Positions 18,704 through 26,098 of a stretch of DNA of 26,098 nt are shown here, one piece after another (position 1 is the stretch's first letter; each line of letters opens with the position of its first letter). Under the pieces are notes generated by a model. The model saw only the letters and a program-made list of their open reading frames with translations. It did no database searches and had not been told where the DNA came from. Position numbers and translations under genes: made by a program. The DNA comes from a virus: positions 1-26,098 of the IMG/VR virus record IMGVR_UViG_3300037488_001394; one strand, 5' to 3'.

Positions 18704-20428
18704 TTAGCCCTCGACGAACAGCGTCGCCTTCACATCGGCGGCGCTGACGATTCCATCGGCTTTCCCGCTCATCACCGCGTAGGCCGCGACATCGGAAACG
18801 CCTCCCGGCGTGACATCGACCCGCAGGTAACGCTTGCGTCCGGACTTGTCGATCGACAGCACGGCTCGCGGGAACGGCTGATTCGTGACCGTCTGCGATC
18901 CGGCCGAGAGGCTCTGGAACGCGCCGAACTCGCTCCAGCTCGCCTTATCGTCTGAATGATAGACCTTCAGCGTCGAGAACGCGGCCGTCGAAGCCTCGGT
19001 TCGGTCGATGATCGCCTGGAGAATCAGCTCGGCGACCGCATCGTATCCAGCATCCGAGAGATGCACCGTCGTGCCTTCGGTCGCGTAGCCGTCCAGGGTC
19101 GCGAAGTCGATCAGTCCGTTCAGGTTCACCAGCGTCGTGCGCTCGGTGCGGTTGTCTCCGAGCTGCTTGTTCTGCGCGGCGACTCGAAGCGCGCCCGTGC
19201 CGTACACCGCGTCGGTCGTCTCCGGCTGCTGCGAGACCCAGCAAAGGAACTGAAGATTCGCTTCGTTCAGTCCTGCGGCCTTCCATGCATCGCTGATCTT
19301 CTTGATCTGGCGATCCATCTGGCCTGACCACGAACCCGGGACTCCTGTGTCGATGTTGACGCCGCCCTGAATGACGACGCAGACGCGCGACGAGGTGAGA
19401 CCGCTAGCCGCGATCTGGCGGTCGTTCACTTCCTTCAGGAGAAGCGATAGCTGCTTGTCGGTCACGCTCTCGAGGTTGTTCGAGATCGTCGACATCGCGA
19501 CGCCTGCGCGATAGTGCAGCGATCCTACAGCGAAGCCCTTCGTGCTCGGTCGATAGCACGACTGGAACGCGAAGCCGACATTTCCCTTCACGCCGGCGCT
19601 TGTGGCTGTGTTTCCCGTGTAGTAGGCGAAGCTCGCGTTCGCTCCCGTTGTAGCGGCGTTTGCGGCAATTTCGACCTCGCTCGCGAACCATCCCCAGTTC
19701 GCACCGGAGGTAGTCTGTCTCGAGCTGTACGCGTCAGCTGCTCCGGTGCGGTCGATGTACATCGAGAAACTTCCGCCGCCTGGACCTGCCGAATGCAGGA
19801 CACGGTAGCGGAATGTTTCGTCAATCATTGGATTCGTCGCATCGAGATAGATGCCGGCGAGCGATGCGTAGTAGCCTTCGGTCCCGGCGACATCGCCTTC
19901 GACCCATAGGAAGTCGGTTCCGCCTTCGCCCTCCGGCGCGAATCCAGAAGAGACCGGATAGAGGCTCGACAGCGCGGACGGCGCGCGTCCGCTTCCAGCG
20001 TATGCGGTTCCGTACTTCGTGGCGCCTCCTCCACCAGTTCCCGCGGTGTCGCCCTCGCAGTTCTCCAGGTAGCCGACATCCTGCACAGACGCGTAGCGGA
20101 AACACGGGTGGATCATCGTCCCGTAGTTCGTCGCGCCGAGATTGACGAGCGCCGCGCCGAAGCCAGAGACCCAGCCGTAGGCGTTGTAGGCCGTATTCGA
20201 GTCGCCGACGAAGAGAAAGTCGACGCTCGCGTTGTTCGCGAGAAGGTCGCTCATCCAAGTCGTGAGCGTCGACGGACCCGTGATCGTCGTACTGGTCCCT
20301 CGAGCAGAGAGACAGATCGTCGCGCCGGAGAATCCGACGGTATCGAACTGAAACGACGCGGTCTGCGCCGTGGTCAGGTCTTCCGCGACCACGACGCCCG
20401 TAGGCCGAAGGTTGGATGCGCTTCGCAT
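18704..20428 (-). CDS. SGNH hydrolase domain nested in a capsid-decoration-like protein, 574 residues
   Basis: Residues ~60-475 are an SGNH/GDSL-type esterase: FVGDSN (73-78, Ser77 nucleophile), a glycine in VNLGATNYG, IQGGVN (354-358, block III Gly and Asn) and VHLSDAGYDAV (His456). The usual Asp three residues before the His is Thr453. A beta-rich insertion (~125-310) separates block I from block III. Outside the enzyme, residues ~20-55 (TASFQFDTVGFSGATICL) and ~480-574 (GRKRYLRV at 530-537) match the two halves of the neighbouring 147-residue protein. It probably decorates the virion and removes acyl groups from a surface glycan. Confidence 0.65.
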   Translation of the reverse strand: MRSASNLRPTGVVVAEDLTTAQTASFQFDTVGFSGATICLSARGTSTTITGPSTLTTWMSDLLANNASVDFLFVGDSNTAYNAYGWVSGFGAALVNLGATNYGTMIHPCFRYASVQDVGYLENCEGDTAGTGGGGATKYGTAYAGSGRAPSALSSLYPVSSGFAPEGEGGTDFLWVEGDVAGTEGYYASLAGIYLDATNPMIDETFRYRVLHSAGPGGGSFSMYIDRTGAADAYSSRQTTSGANWGWFASEVEIAANAATTGANASFAYYTGNTATSAGVKGNVGFAFQSCYRPSTKGFAVGSLHYRAGVAMSTISNNLESVTDKQLSLLLKEVNDRQIAASGLTSSRVCVVIQGGVNIDTGVPGSWSGQMDRQIKKISDAWKAAGLNEANLQFLCWVSQQPETTDAVYGTGALRVAAQNKQLGDNRTERTTLVNLNGLIDFATLDGYATEGTTVHLSDAGYDAVAELILQAIIDRTEASTAAFSTLKVYHSDDKASWSEFGAFQSLSAGSQTVTNQPFPRAVLSIDKSGRKRYLRVDVTPGGVSDVAAYAVMSGKADGIVSAADVKATLFVEG

Positions 20429-20439
20429 GGAAACAGGCA

Positions 20440-20457
20440 GCGCGGGTTTCCCCGCGC
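20440..20457 (-). promoter_or_regulatory. Stable hairpin with GAAA tetraloop between two virion genes
   Basis: On the minus-strand RNA GCGCGGG and CCCGCGC pair over 7 bp around GAAA. It lies between the decoration gene (stop 20477) and the SGNH gene (start 20428), 11 bases before that start, where no Shine-Dalgarno is visible. Only a short T run follows. It may protect the upstream message or limit expression of the downstream gene. Confidence 0.5.
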
Positions 20458-20476
20458 CGCCCGTGAGAGAGAGGGA

Positions 20477-20920
20477 TCAGATGCCGATGATGTTGCCGAC
20501 ATCGGTCGACTCGAACGCCTCGGCGGCGGTCGAGATGCCGTTCGACGGACGCTCGAGTTCGGCGATGATCGTCGGGATGCCGGCGGTCGCGTGCCCGAAG
20601 GTGACCTTCAGGAAACGCTTGCGGCCGATCGTCGGAACATTGTAAAGCACCTTCGCATTCTGGGTGCTGTTGGTCGAAGTCGAGCCGGTCCAGTCGGTTC
20701 CCAGCACGAAACCGGAGAAGGTCGCGAAGGTGCCGGTTGCGGCATCCGCGTCCTCGATCTTGTTGTTCGTGCCGGTCGCGATGGTGCCGGTCGAGGTCGA
20801 GAGGCAGATGATCTTCGCGAAGGAGAAGCCCTTCGTGTCGACCGTCGCCGTGAAGGTCGTGACGCCAGTCGTCGAGGCGGCTGTCGTCAGGACCACGGTC
20901 TTGCTGTTGGTGGGAACCAT
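20477..20920 (-). CDS. Probable capsid decoration protein, 147 residues
   Basis: AAAGGA precedes ATG 20920, 19 bases after... the major capsid gene lies immediately downstream of this start on the right (its stop is 20939), so the order is capsid then this gene. The protein is Thr/Ser/Gly-rich and beta by composition: TFTATVDTKGFSFAKIICL, then NNKIEDADAATGTFATFSGF and IGRKRFLKVTFGHA, ending in a polar tail. Small proteins of this kind after the capsid gene often bind the capsid surface. Its two halves reappear around the SGNH enzyme in the next gene. Confidence 0.6.
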   Translation of the reverse strand: MVPTNSKTVVLTTAASTTGVTTFTATVDTKGFSFAKIICLSTSTGTIATGTNNKIEDADAATGTFATFSGFVLGTDWTGSTSTNSTQNAKVLYNVPTIGRKRFLKVTFGHATAGIPTIIAELERPSNGISTAAEAFESTDVGNIIGI

Positions 20921-20938
20921 GTGTAGAGGTCCTTTCGA

Positions 20939-22315
20939 TCAGAGGGTCAGCTTGATGACGGCGCCCGACGCGGTCGAGTCGCCGACATTCGCGCAGACGA
21001 TGTCGAAGCGTTCGGTTCCACGGACGACACGCTCGTCCTGCTCGAACGCGTTGAGAGCGGAGTCGCTGAACGCGACGGCCGTCGAGCGACGGTCGCCGAG
21101 ATAGCAGCCCTGCGAGAGATCGCCGATGAACGCGAAGGTAAGGCCAGCGGTCGCAGGAGCGGCGGCCATCACCTGCACGAACTCGACGGGGTAGCCGAAG
21201 AAGCGCGGCTCGACGCCGGCGGTGATCTCCGCAGCGGTCACGCCGCCGGCAGCCATCGCGATACGCTCGAAGACATTGTGATAGACCGACTTGTGACAGT
21301 AGATCTTCACATTGTTCCGCTGGTAGGCCCACGCCGGGAGCTTCGCGAAGCCAGCGTTGATCTCCTCGCGGGTCACGCCGCTCAGAGCACTAGCGCCGCC
21401 GTCGCTGATCTGGTAGGTCCCGTTCGAGAGCGCGCTCTCGAGGCCGACGATGCCACCATAGGTCGAGGTGCCGTCGCCGAGGAAGCCGCAGCTGTCCTCC
21501 TTCTGCGCGAACGAGTACGCGATTTCGCCGGCGATGTCGTCGCCGATGTTCACGACCGCGTCCTCGAGCAGCTCGCTCGAGACCGTGGTGAGAGCCATGA
21601 GCTTCTTCGCGACGAGCTGCACGCTATCGAAGACCTGCTGCGACTCGGTGCCGGCCGAAGCCTCGCCGACGAAGTACGCGGTCAGAGTCGACGAACGCTT
21701 CGGGATGCGGAGCGTGTCCGAGGCCATCGGCCAGATACGCGCGTTGCGGCGGAAGACGCCGAACTGCTCGCGGAGGGTGATGAGCTCGTTCTCGAACTCG
21801 TCGGGAACGAGGAAGCCGCCGGCGCTGTTCACGCCTTCCGTGTGGCCCTTCGTGCGGAGCGCGAGGCCGTTCGCGTTGCAGAAGTCGGCGGACTTCTTGT
21901 GGCCCATCGCGCCGAGGCACCAGGTGCCGAAGCGCCAAGCGCGCTCCTTCTCGGCGAAGTTCTTCAGCTTGCCGTAGACCTTCGCGGTCTCCCACGCCTG
22001 CGGCGCGGCGGTGACAGCGGCGACGCGAGGCGCGGCCTTCAGCTCGGCGGCGACCGCCGAGCGGACGCTCTTCGTGATCTCTTCCTGATTCATTGGATCG
22101 CCCTCCTCGGGCTTTGCGGCGTCCTCCTCCATCTGCGGCGCGGCCGGCATGAGGTGGACATCCAGGGTTTCGGGGTCGATCGCAACGCCTTCGGCATCGA
22201 CGATCATGTAGCGGTCGAGGATGAGCTTCTTCTGGGCAAGGACGCCCGGCTCTCCCTTCGACTTCGCGGCGACCGTTAGGGCGTCGCGGAACTTTTCGAG
22301 TGACATGGTCTGCAT
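20939..22315 (-). CDS. Major capsid protein, HK97 fold
   Basis: A CGGAGG site 8 bases upstream selects ATG 22315 rather than the ATG three codons on. Residues 1-~110 are charged and helical, the scaffolding-type delta domain removed by the protease. VNSAGGFLVPDEFENELITL (162-181) marks the start of the HK97-fold body. Typical body segments follow: SDTLRIPKRSSTLTAYFVGE, LVAKKLMALTTVSSELLEDA, SFAQKEDSCGFLGDGTSTYG, and near the end LGDRRSTAVAFSDSALNAF. The gene lies right after the prohead protease. It forms the icosahedral shell. 458 residues is on the large side of the normal range. Confidence 0.9.
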   Translation of the reverse strand: MQTMSLEKFRDALTVAAKSKGEPGVLAQKKLILDRYMIVDAEGVAIDPETLDVHLMPAAPQMEEDAAKPEEGDPMNQEEITKSVRSAVAAELKAAPRVAAVTAAPQAWETAKVYGKLKNFAEKERAWRFGTWCLGAMGHKKSADFCNANGLALRTKGHTEGVNSAGGFLVPDEFENELITLREQFGVFRRNARIWPMASDTLRIPKRSSTLTAYFVGEASAGTESQQVFDSVQLVAKKLMALTTVSSELLEDAVVNIGDDIAGEIAYSFAQKEDSCGFLGDGTSTYGGIVGLESALSNGTYQISDGGASALSGVTREEINAGFAKLPAWAYQRNNVKIYCHKSVYHNVFERIAMAAGGVTAAEITAGVEPRFFGYPVEFVQVMAAAPATAGLTFAFIGDLSQGCYLGDRRSTAVAFSDSALNAFEQDERVVRGTERFDIVCANVGDSTASGAVIKLTL

Positions 22316-22395
22316 GGTGCAGGCCTCCGTTTAGGATCGGCCTCCACGCCTTCGAGGTCGTCTTTCAGGCACTCGCCGTAGGATCGACCGCAGGA

Positions 22396-23067
22396 TCAGA
22401 GGTAGATAGAGCCACGCGCGCGAGCGATCTCGCGACGCGCGATCTCCGCGATGTCAATCGGCGCGGACTTCTTCGCGGTTGAGCGCACCGAAGGAAGCGA
22501 TACGGTCACGACCGTCCGCTTGGGCGGCTCGACTCCGAAGAACTGCTTCGCCGCGACAGGCGACACGATTCCCTTCTTGACGGCGGTGATGAGTGCTTCC
22601 GGATTCGCCTGGAGCGGAGCGAGAGAGACCTCGAGCAGCTTCCAGCGAGAGAAGATCGTCTGCACATCGTCGCCGTACTTCTTGCGATCGACATCGGTCG
22701 CACGACGGATACCGCCGCTCTCCGGCACATAGCCGACCGAGACGGCGTTCACGATGCCCTGACCGACGAGCGCAGCGGCGACCTCCGGAAAGAACTCGCC
22801 GACATACCCGTCCGGCTTCTTCGCGAAGGTGAACTCGCCGACGATCGAGCGGTCGCCTCGCTTCAGTCCAACGCACTTGCCGACCGGCTTCGCGTAGTCG
22901 TGGTTCCAGAAGAGCACCGGGTTCTGGTCGAACTCGCGAGAGTTCATGCCCTGCGGGATCAGAACTTCGCCGTCGCGGTCGAGCGTCTCCGCCGTGATTA
23001 CGGCGGTAAAGCCCTTCGCGGTCGAGGAGACCTCTGCGGCAAGCGCCTTGCGGTTCATCGTGTTCAT
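22396..23067 (-). CDS. Prohead protease, HK97 gp4 family (peptidase S78)
   Basis: ATG 23067 overlaps the portal stop (ATGA), giving 223 residues; the longer frame to 23331 is shadow. The family blocks are clear: FWNHDYAKPVGKC (53-65, catalytic His56), IVNAVSVGYVPE (105-116, Ser110) and LLEVSLAPLQANPEAL (144-159, Glu146), matching HK97 gp4 His65, Ser114 and Glu148. The enzyme cleaves the delta domain from capsid subunits inside the prohead and then itself. The 80-base gap to the capsid gene holds two GGAGGCC repeats, one in the capsid ribosome-binding site. Confidence 0.9.
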   Translation of the reverse strand: MNTMNRKALAAEVSSTAKGFTAVITAETLDRDGEVLIPQGMNSREFDQNPVLFWNHDYAKPVGKCVGLKRGDRSIVGEFTFAKKPDGYVGEFFPEVAAALVGQGIVNAVSVGYVPESGGIRRATDVDRKKYGDDVQTIFSRWKLLEVSLAPLQANPEALITAVKKGIVSPVAAKQFFGVEPPKRTVVTVSLPSVRSTAKKSAPIDIAEIARREIARARGSIYL

Positions 23068-26000
23068 GCGGTTCCCTTGTCGAGCTGCGCGAAGTACGCC
23101 TCGGTATCGGCGTCGATCTGCTGCTGGATCTCCCCGTACTCGCCGGCGAGCTTCGGAATCATCGAGCAGCGGCAGTTCGGATGCAGCGGAGGCGAGTCGA
23201 TCGCCTCGTAGTCGAGCGCGAGTTCGCCTCCATCGGCTCCGGTCAGCGTCTCGCCCTTCTGATAGAACGGCTGATCGAGTCCGACGGCGTCCTTCTCGAA
23301 CGCCTTTGAAGCCGCTTCGCAGAACTCGCACGGATCAGGCGCGAGCAGCCAGGTCTTCCCCTCGACGATTCCGGTCGACTTCCACGCCTCAAGTTCGGCG
23401 GTGCGAGTCGCGCGCTGCGCCTCGGTGCGCGCGATCGTCACGGCGCGAAGTCGAGTCGATCGTTCCGCGTCGCCCTTTTCGCCGGCCCAGTTCTGGACGC
23501 GCTCGGCAAGCTGGTCGATCGTCTCGCCGTCCGCGATGCCGTCGCCCAGAATCTCGCCGACGCGAACGGATGTGTAGCGGTTCACGCCGGACGCGGCCGT
23601 GCGCGAGAGGCGCACGGACTCGGACTGCGCGTAGGCGCGGAGGTCGTCGCGCGCGACATTGAACGGATCGTCGATGATTCTGCCGAACGGATCATCCGGA
23701 TCGCTGCCACCAGCCCCGCTCGCCGCAACGGCCTTTCCGACGGTGTCGAGTCCGAGGTTGACGCCCTGCGTCAGGGCATCTGAAAGATACGGCCGAAGCG
23801 CGTTGACGAGTTCCGCGTTCCATCGGGACTCGCGGAGCAGCTTCTCAACGCGCGCGACGGTCTGCGCGGTCGGTCGGCCTTCCTTCCGGATCGTCGCGAT
23901 GACCTCGGCAACCTGCTTCTCGAGCACCTTCGAGACGGCGCGACCGATCGCGTCTTCCTTCTCGGTGATGTCGTCGAACTCACGCTCGGCGTCGCGCTCG
24001 CTTGCCTTGGTGTAGAGAGCAGACCACAGAGCCTTCTGGCTGATGCTCTTCTTCGCGTCGCTCTTCTTCGGATGCCCGTCCGGCAGCAGGTCGAAGTCTG
24101 TCGTGTAGTCCGCGTCCTCGGGCTTTCCGTTGCGAACCAGATAGAGGAAGGCGTTCACGCGAGCAAGCGCCCATTGTTCGCGGCCGACGCCCGTCCGGTG
24201 GCTCGTCGAGTACGCGCCGGCGCCGCGGCGATAGACCGCCTTCAGCATCCCGAGATCGACCTTCTTCGAATCGGCGTCTCCGTGCTTCTCGTTGTGCTCG
24301 TCGACCTTCGAGCGCAGCGCCTCTTCGGTCGCCTCGCTGATCTCGATCCCTCCGCGCGATCCGCTCGCCGACCCTTCCGGGTTTCGCTCGCTGCCGCTGA
24401 TGCGCTCGGACGGCTTCGCCGGCGGATCGCCGCCGCCATTCTTCGAGCAGCAGCCGCAGGACTTCCGCGCAGCCTTGCGTTCGCGCTCGCGGTCGAACTG
24501 CTCGACCTTCCGGCGCGCCCACGCGAAGCCGTCGTCGCCTCCCCAGCCGTTCCACGCCTGCCATCCCTTGCCCTGCTCGTCCCAAGTCTCGCCCTGCTTG
24601 TCGACTTCGTGCCGCTCGAAGTACGCGAGCATCCGGCGGATCGTGTCCTCCGAGAGCGCGACGCGGTTCGCAAGGTCTCGCGCGCGAGCGATGCCGACGG
24701 CGGTCATCCCGCGCTGCGACTCCGGCTTTCGCGCGCGAACCTCGAGCGCCCGTCGAGCGTTGTCGGCGACCGTCTGCGGCGGACGCGTGTCGATGTCGGA
24801 GAGCGCCTTCGTCGCAGGCTCCATCGGGAGCGCAGCGAGCGCGTCCTCGAGCGACTTGCCCTGGCACATTGAGTAGGCGATCGCGACCGCTTGATCGCGG
24901 TCGTAGCCCTCTTCGATGAGCTTCGGGATCTTCTCCTCGACGCAGTCGGATAGTGCGTCCTTCTGTTCAGGCTCAGCCGTATCCGTCTGTATACTCGCGC
25001 CGAACGGAGCAAGCGGCGCAGCCGGCGCGGGACCGCCGAGCGGCTGTCCGTTGATGAGCAGCCGATCGGCCATCGGGTCGGCTACGACCTCGAGACCTTC
25101 AGCCATGCGCGCCTCGTTCGCGGTGAGGATGCCGCCGGCAACGCTCGATCGACGCTTCTCGAACGCGAACTTCTCGTCCTCGATGACCGGCGAATCGTAG
25201 GCGAGGAACGCATCGTCCTCGATGCCGAACAGCGGGAGGAGCTGCGCGTTCAGCACCTGCTCGTCGAGACGGAGCAGAGGAAGCACGGAGATTGCCTTCC
25301 ACGACTGGAAGCCGACCGTCGCGCTCGCGAGGTTCGGGTCGTTCGCCTTCAGCATCGAGACCGGGACGCCGAACACGGCCGCGATCTCCTCGACGATGTC
25401 GTCGCGACCGCCGAGATCCTTCGGCGGGAAGTTCATCGGCTTCAGGTCGATGTCGGCGGTCGCCGTCAGGAAGCGGCCGGTGCGGCTCTTGCCTCGCAGC
25501 TTCTCGTCGATCTGCACCTCGAGCCGCTCGATCTCCTCCTGCGACGCGTTCGACTTGATCGTGAGAAGGTAGTCGGGACGCGCCTTGTTCTCGAAGAAGG
25601 AGAGGTCCATCTCCTTCATCGCGGCGTTCATGTTCGCGACTCCCCAAGCCGCCTCGAGCTTGCCCAGACCGTAGTACAGGTCGCCGGGATTCGGTCGCTT
25701 GAAGTGGATGACTTCGTCAGGCGCGAAGATCCTGCGCTGGTCCCGCGACGCGCCGTAGAGGTACGCGTCGATGAACTGCTCGTTGCCTGGCACGATCTCG
25801 ACGAACTGGCTCGGCATCGTCCACAGCTCGACCGGGACGCCGGTCCGATCGTCGATGACCGGGTGGATGTAGGCGTTCCCCGTCAGCTCCTGATAGAGAA
25901 TGCGGAGGACCGTCGCCTCGTATCCGTTCTGGTACGGGTTCACCTGATCGAGCAGCGTCAGGATCGGATGACCTTCGGTCACGACCTCGTAGTCGTCGCC

Positions 26001-26098
26001 GAACTCCGCGGCCTTCTGCATGACGAAGCGCGACGGCTGATCCTCGGTCGCGCCAGCGAGACGCGCGCGAGCCTTGCGCGAGACGCGGCGCGTATCCC
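23064..26098 (-). CDS. Portal protein fused to Mu gpF-like head morphogenesis domain (5' end outside window)
   Basis: The frame is open to the right edge (25 codons before ATG 26021). Numbered from that Met, residues 1-~325 are an HK97-type portal: LYQELTGNAYIHPVIDDRTG, VIHFKRPNPGDLYYGLGKLE and VFGVPVSMLKANDPN. Residues ~358-395 (SDCVEEKIPKLIEEGYDRDQ, AVAIAYSMCQ) and 480-505 (GKGWQAWNGWGGDDGFAWA) are small repeat-like modules, followed by SCGCC (521-525). Residues ~600-660 carry STSHRTGVGREQWALARVNA and DFDLLPDGHPKKS. Residues ~800-955 are Mu gpF-like, with IARTEAQRATRTAELEAW, DPCEFCEA and HPNCRC. The portal is the packaging channel; gpF-like proteins help head assembly or are injected. Confidence 0.85.
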   Translation of the reverse strand, partial: DTRRVSRKARARLAGATEDQPSRFVMQKAAEFGDDYEVVTEGHPILTLLDQVNPYQNGYEATVLRILYQELTGNAYIHPVIDDRTGVPVELWTMPSQFVEIVPGNEQFIDAYLYGASRDQRRIFAPDEVIHFKRPNPGDLYYGLGKLEAAWGVANMNAAMKEMDLSFFENKARPDYLLTIKSNASQEEIERLEVQIDEKLRGKSRTGRFLTATADIDLKPMNFPPKDLGGRDDIVEEIAAVFGVPVSMLKANDPNLASATVGFQSWKAISVLPLLRLDEQVLNAQLLPLFGIEDDAFLAYDSPVIEDEKFAFEKRRSSVAGGILTANEARMAEGLEVVADPMADRLLINGQPLGGPAPAAPLAPFGASIQTDTAEPEQKDALSDCVEEKIPKLIEEGYDRDQAVAIAYSMCQGKSLEDALAALPMEPATKALSDIDTRPPQTVADNARRALEVRARKPESQRGMTAVGIARARDLANRVALSEDTIRRMLAYFERHEVDKQGETWDEQGKGWQAWNGWGGDDGFAWARRKVEQFDRERERKAARKSCGCCSKNGGGDPPAKPSERISGSERNPEGSASGSRGGIEISEATEEALRSKVDEHNEKHGDADSKKVDLGMLKAVYRRGAGAYSTSHRTGVGREQWALARVNAFLYLVRNGKPEDADYTTDFDLLPDGHPKKSDAKKSISQKALWSALYTKASERDAEREFDDITEKEDAIGRAVSKVLEKQVAEVIATIRKEGRPTAQTVARVEKLLRESRWNAELVNALRPYLSDALTQGVNLGLDTVGKAVAASGAGGSDPDDPFGRIIDDPFNVARDDLRAYAQSESVRLSRTAASGVNRYTSVRVGEILGDGIADGETIDQLAERVQNWAGEKGDAERSTRLRAVTIARTEAQRATRTAELEAWKSTGIVEGKTWLLAPDPCEFCEAASKAFEKDAVGLDQPFYQKGETLTGADGGELALDYEAIDSPPLHPNCRCSMIPKLAGEYGEIQQQIDADTEAYFAQLDKGTA

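Noticed and set aside
23068-23331. N-terminal extension of the prohead protease frame
   Set aside because: Arg-rich shadow of the portal-gpF gene; ATG 23067 has the ATGA overlap and gives the normal family length.
1-26098. CRISPR arrays, insertion sequences, integrase or attachment sites
   Set aside because: No spaced repeat array, transposase, recombinase or paired core site could be seen.

Overview
The window is a stretch of a tailed-phage (or prophage) genome: a siphovirus-type head and tail module, preceded in the order of the coordinates by an early/accessory module. All but one of the supported genes read on the minus strand, so transcription runs from the right edge to the left edge. 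The DNA is GC-rich by eye, genes are packed with ATGA, GTGA or TGATG stop/start overlaps, and Shine-Dalgarno sites are of the GGAGG type. The host cannot be named from the sequence. GC-rich codon use, an invertebrate-type (i-type) lysozyme homologue and several tail proteins without familiar relatives would suit an environmental bacterium such as a planctomycete or an alphaproteobacterium, but that is a guess. No integrase, repressor or terminase is present; the terminase should lie just beyond the right edge.

Right part, 26098 to 14019 (head and neck, then tail start): a portal protein fused to a Mu gpF-like domain (5' end outside the window), HK97-type prohead protease, HK97-fold major capsid protein, a small probable capsid decoration protein, a large protein in which an SGNH hydrolase domain appears inserted into a copy of that decoration domain, a glycosyltransferase with a truncated methyltransferase-like head, a small head protein, head-tail connector, head closure, HK97 gp10-like and tail terminator proteins, major tail protein, a 92-residue unknown, and a pair of tail assembly chaperone genes joined by a textbook -1 frameshift signal.

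Middle part, 14022 to 7940 (tail): a short tape measure protein and seven tail or tip proteins, including two cysteine-rich ones and a probable fibre with a carbohydrate-binding-like module. A short plus-strand gene lies at 7792-7950, convergent with the last tail gene.

Left part, 7615 to 1 (recombination, regulation, accessory): RecT, a small protein with a possible DnaA-C-like helix-turn-helix, a strong terminator, then a free-standing promoter-to-terminator unit without a convincing gene (candidate small RNA), then a promoter and an operon with a 234-residue unknown, a 45-residue gene, two conserved phage unknowns, an i-type lysozyme homologue, small genes, a Gp157-like protein, a CsrA-like RNA-binding protein, a tRNA-like element, a Mom-like DNA-modification protein, several small genes including a one-helix membrane protein, and a PDDEXK Holliday-junction-resolvase-like nuclease cut by the left edge.

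The most unusual feature is a leader element found five times upstream of consecutive left-arm genes (7643, 5846, 5004, 4499, 4209): a CGGCA-CGA-TGCCG stem-loop with covarying outer pairs, then a GGAGAC-type ribosome-binding site and the start codon. Together with the phage-encoded CsrA-like protein, whose own gene has a 13-bp hairpin and two GGAGACG motifs before its start, this suggests a phage-wide layer of post-transcriptional control. That connection is inference.
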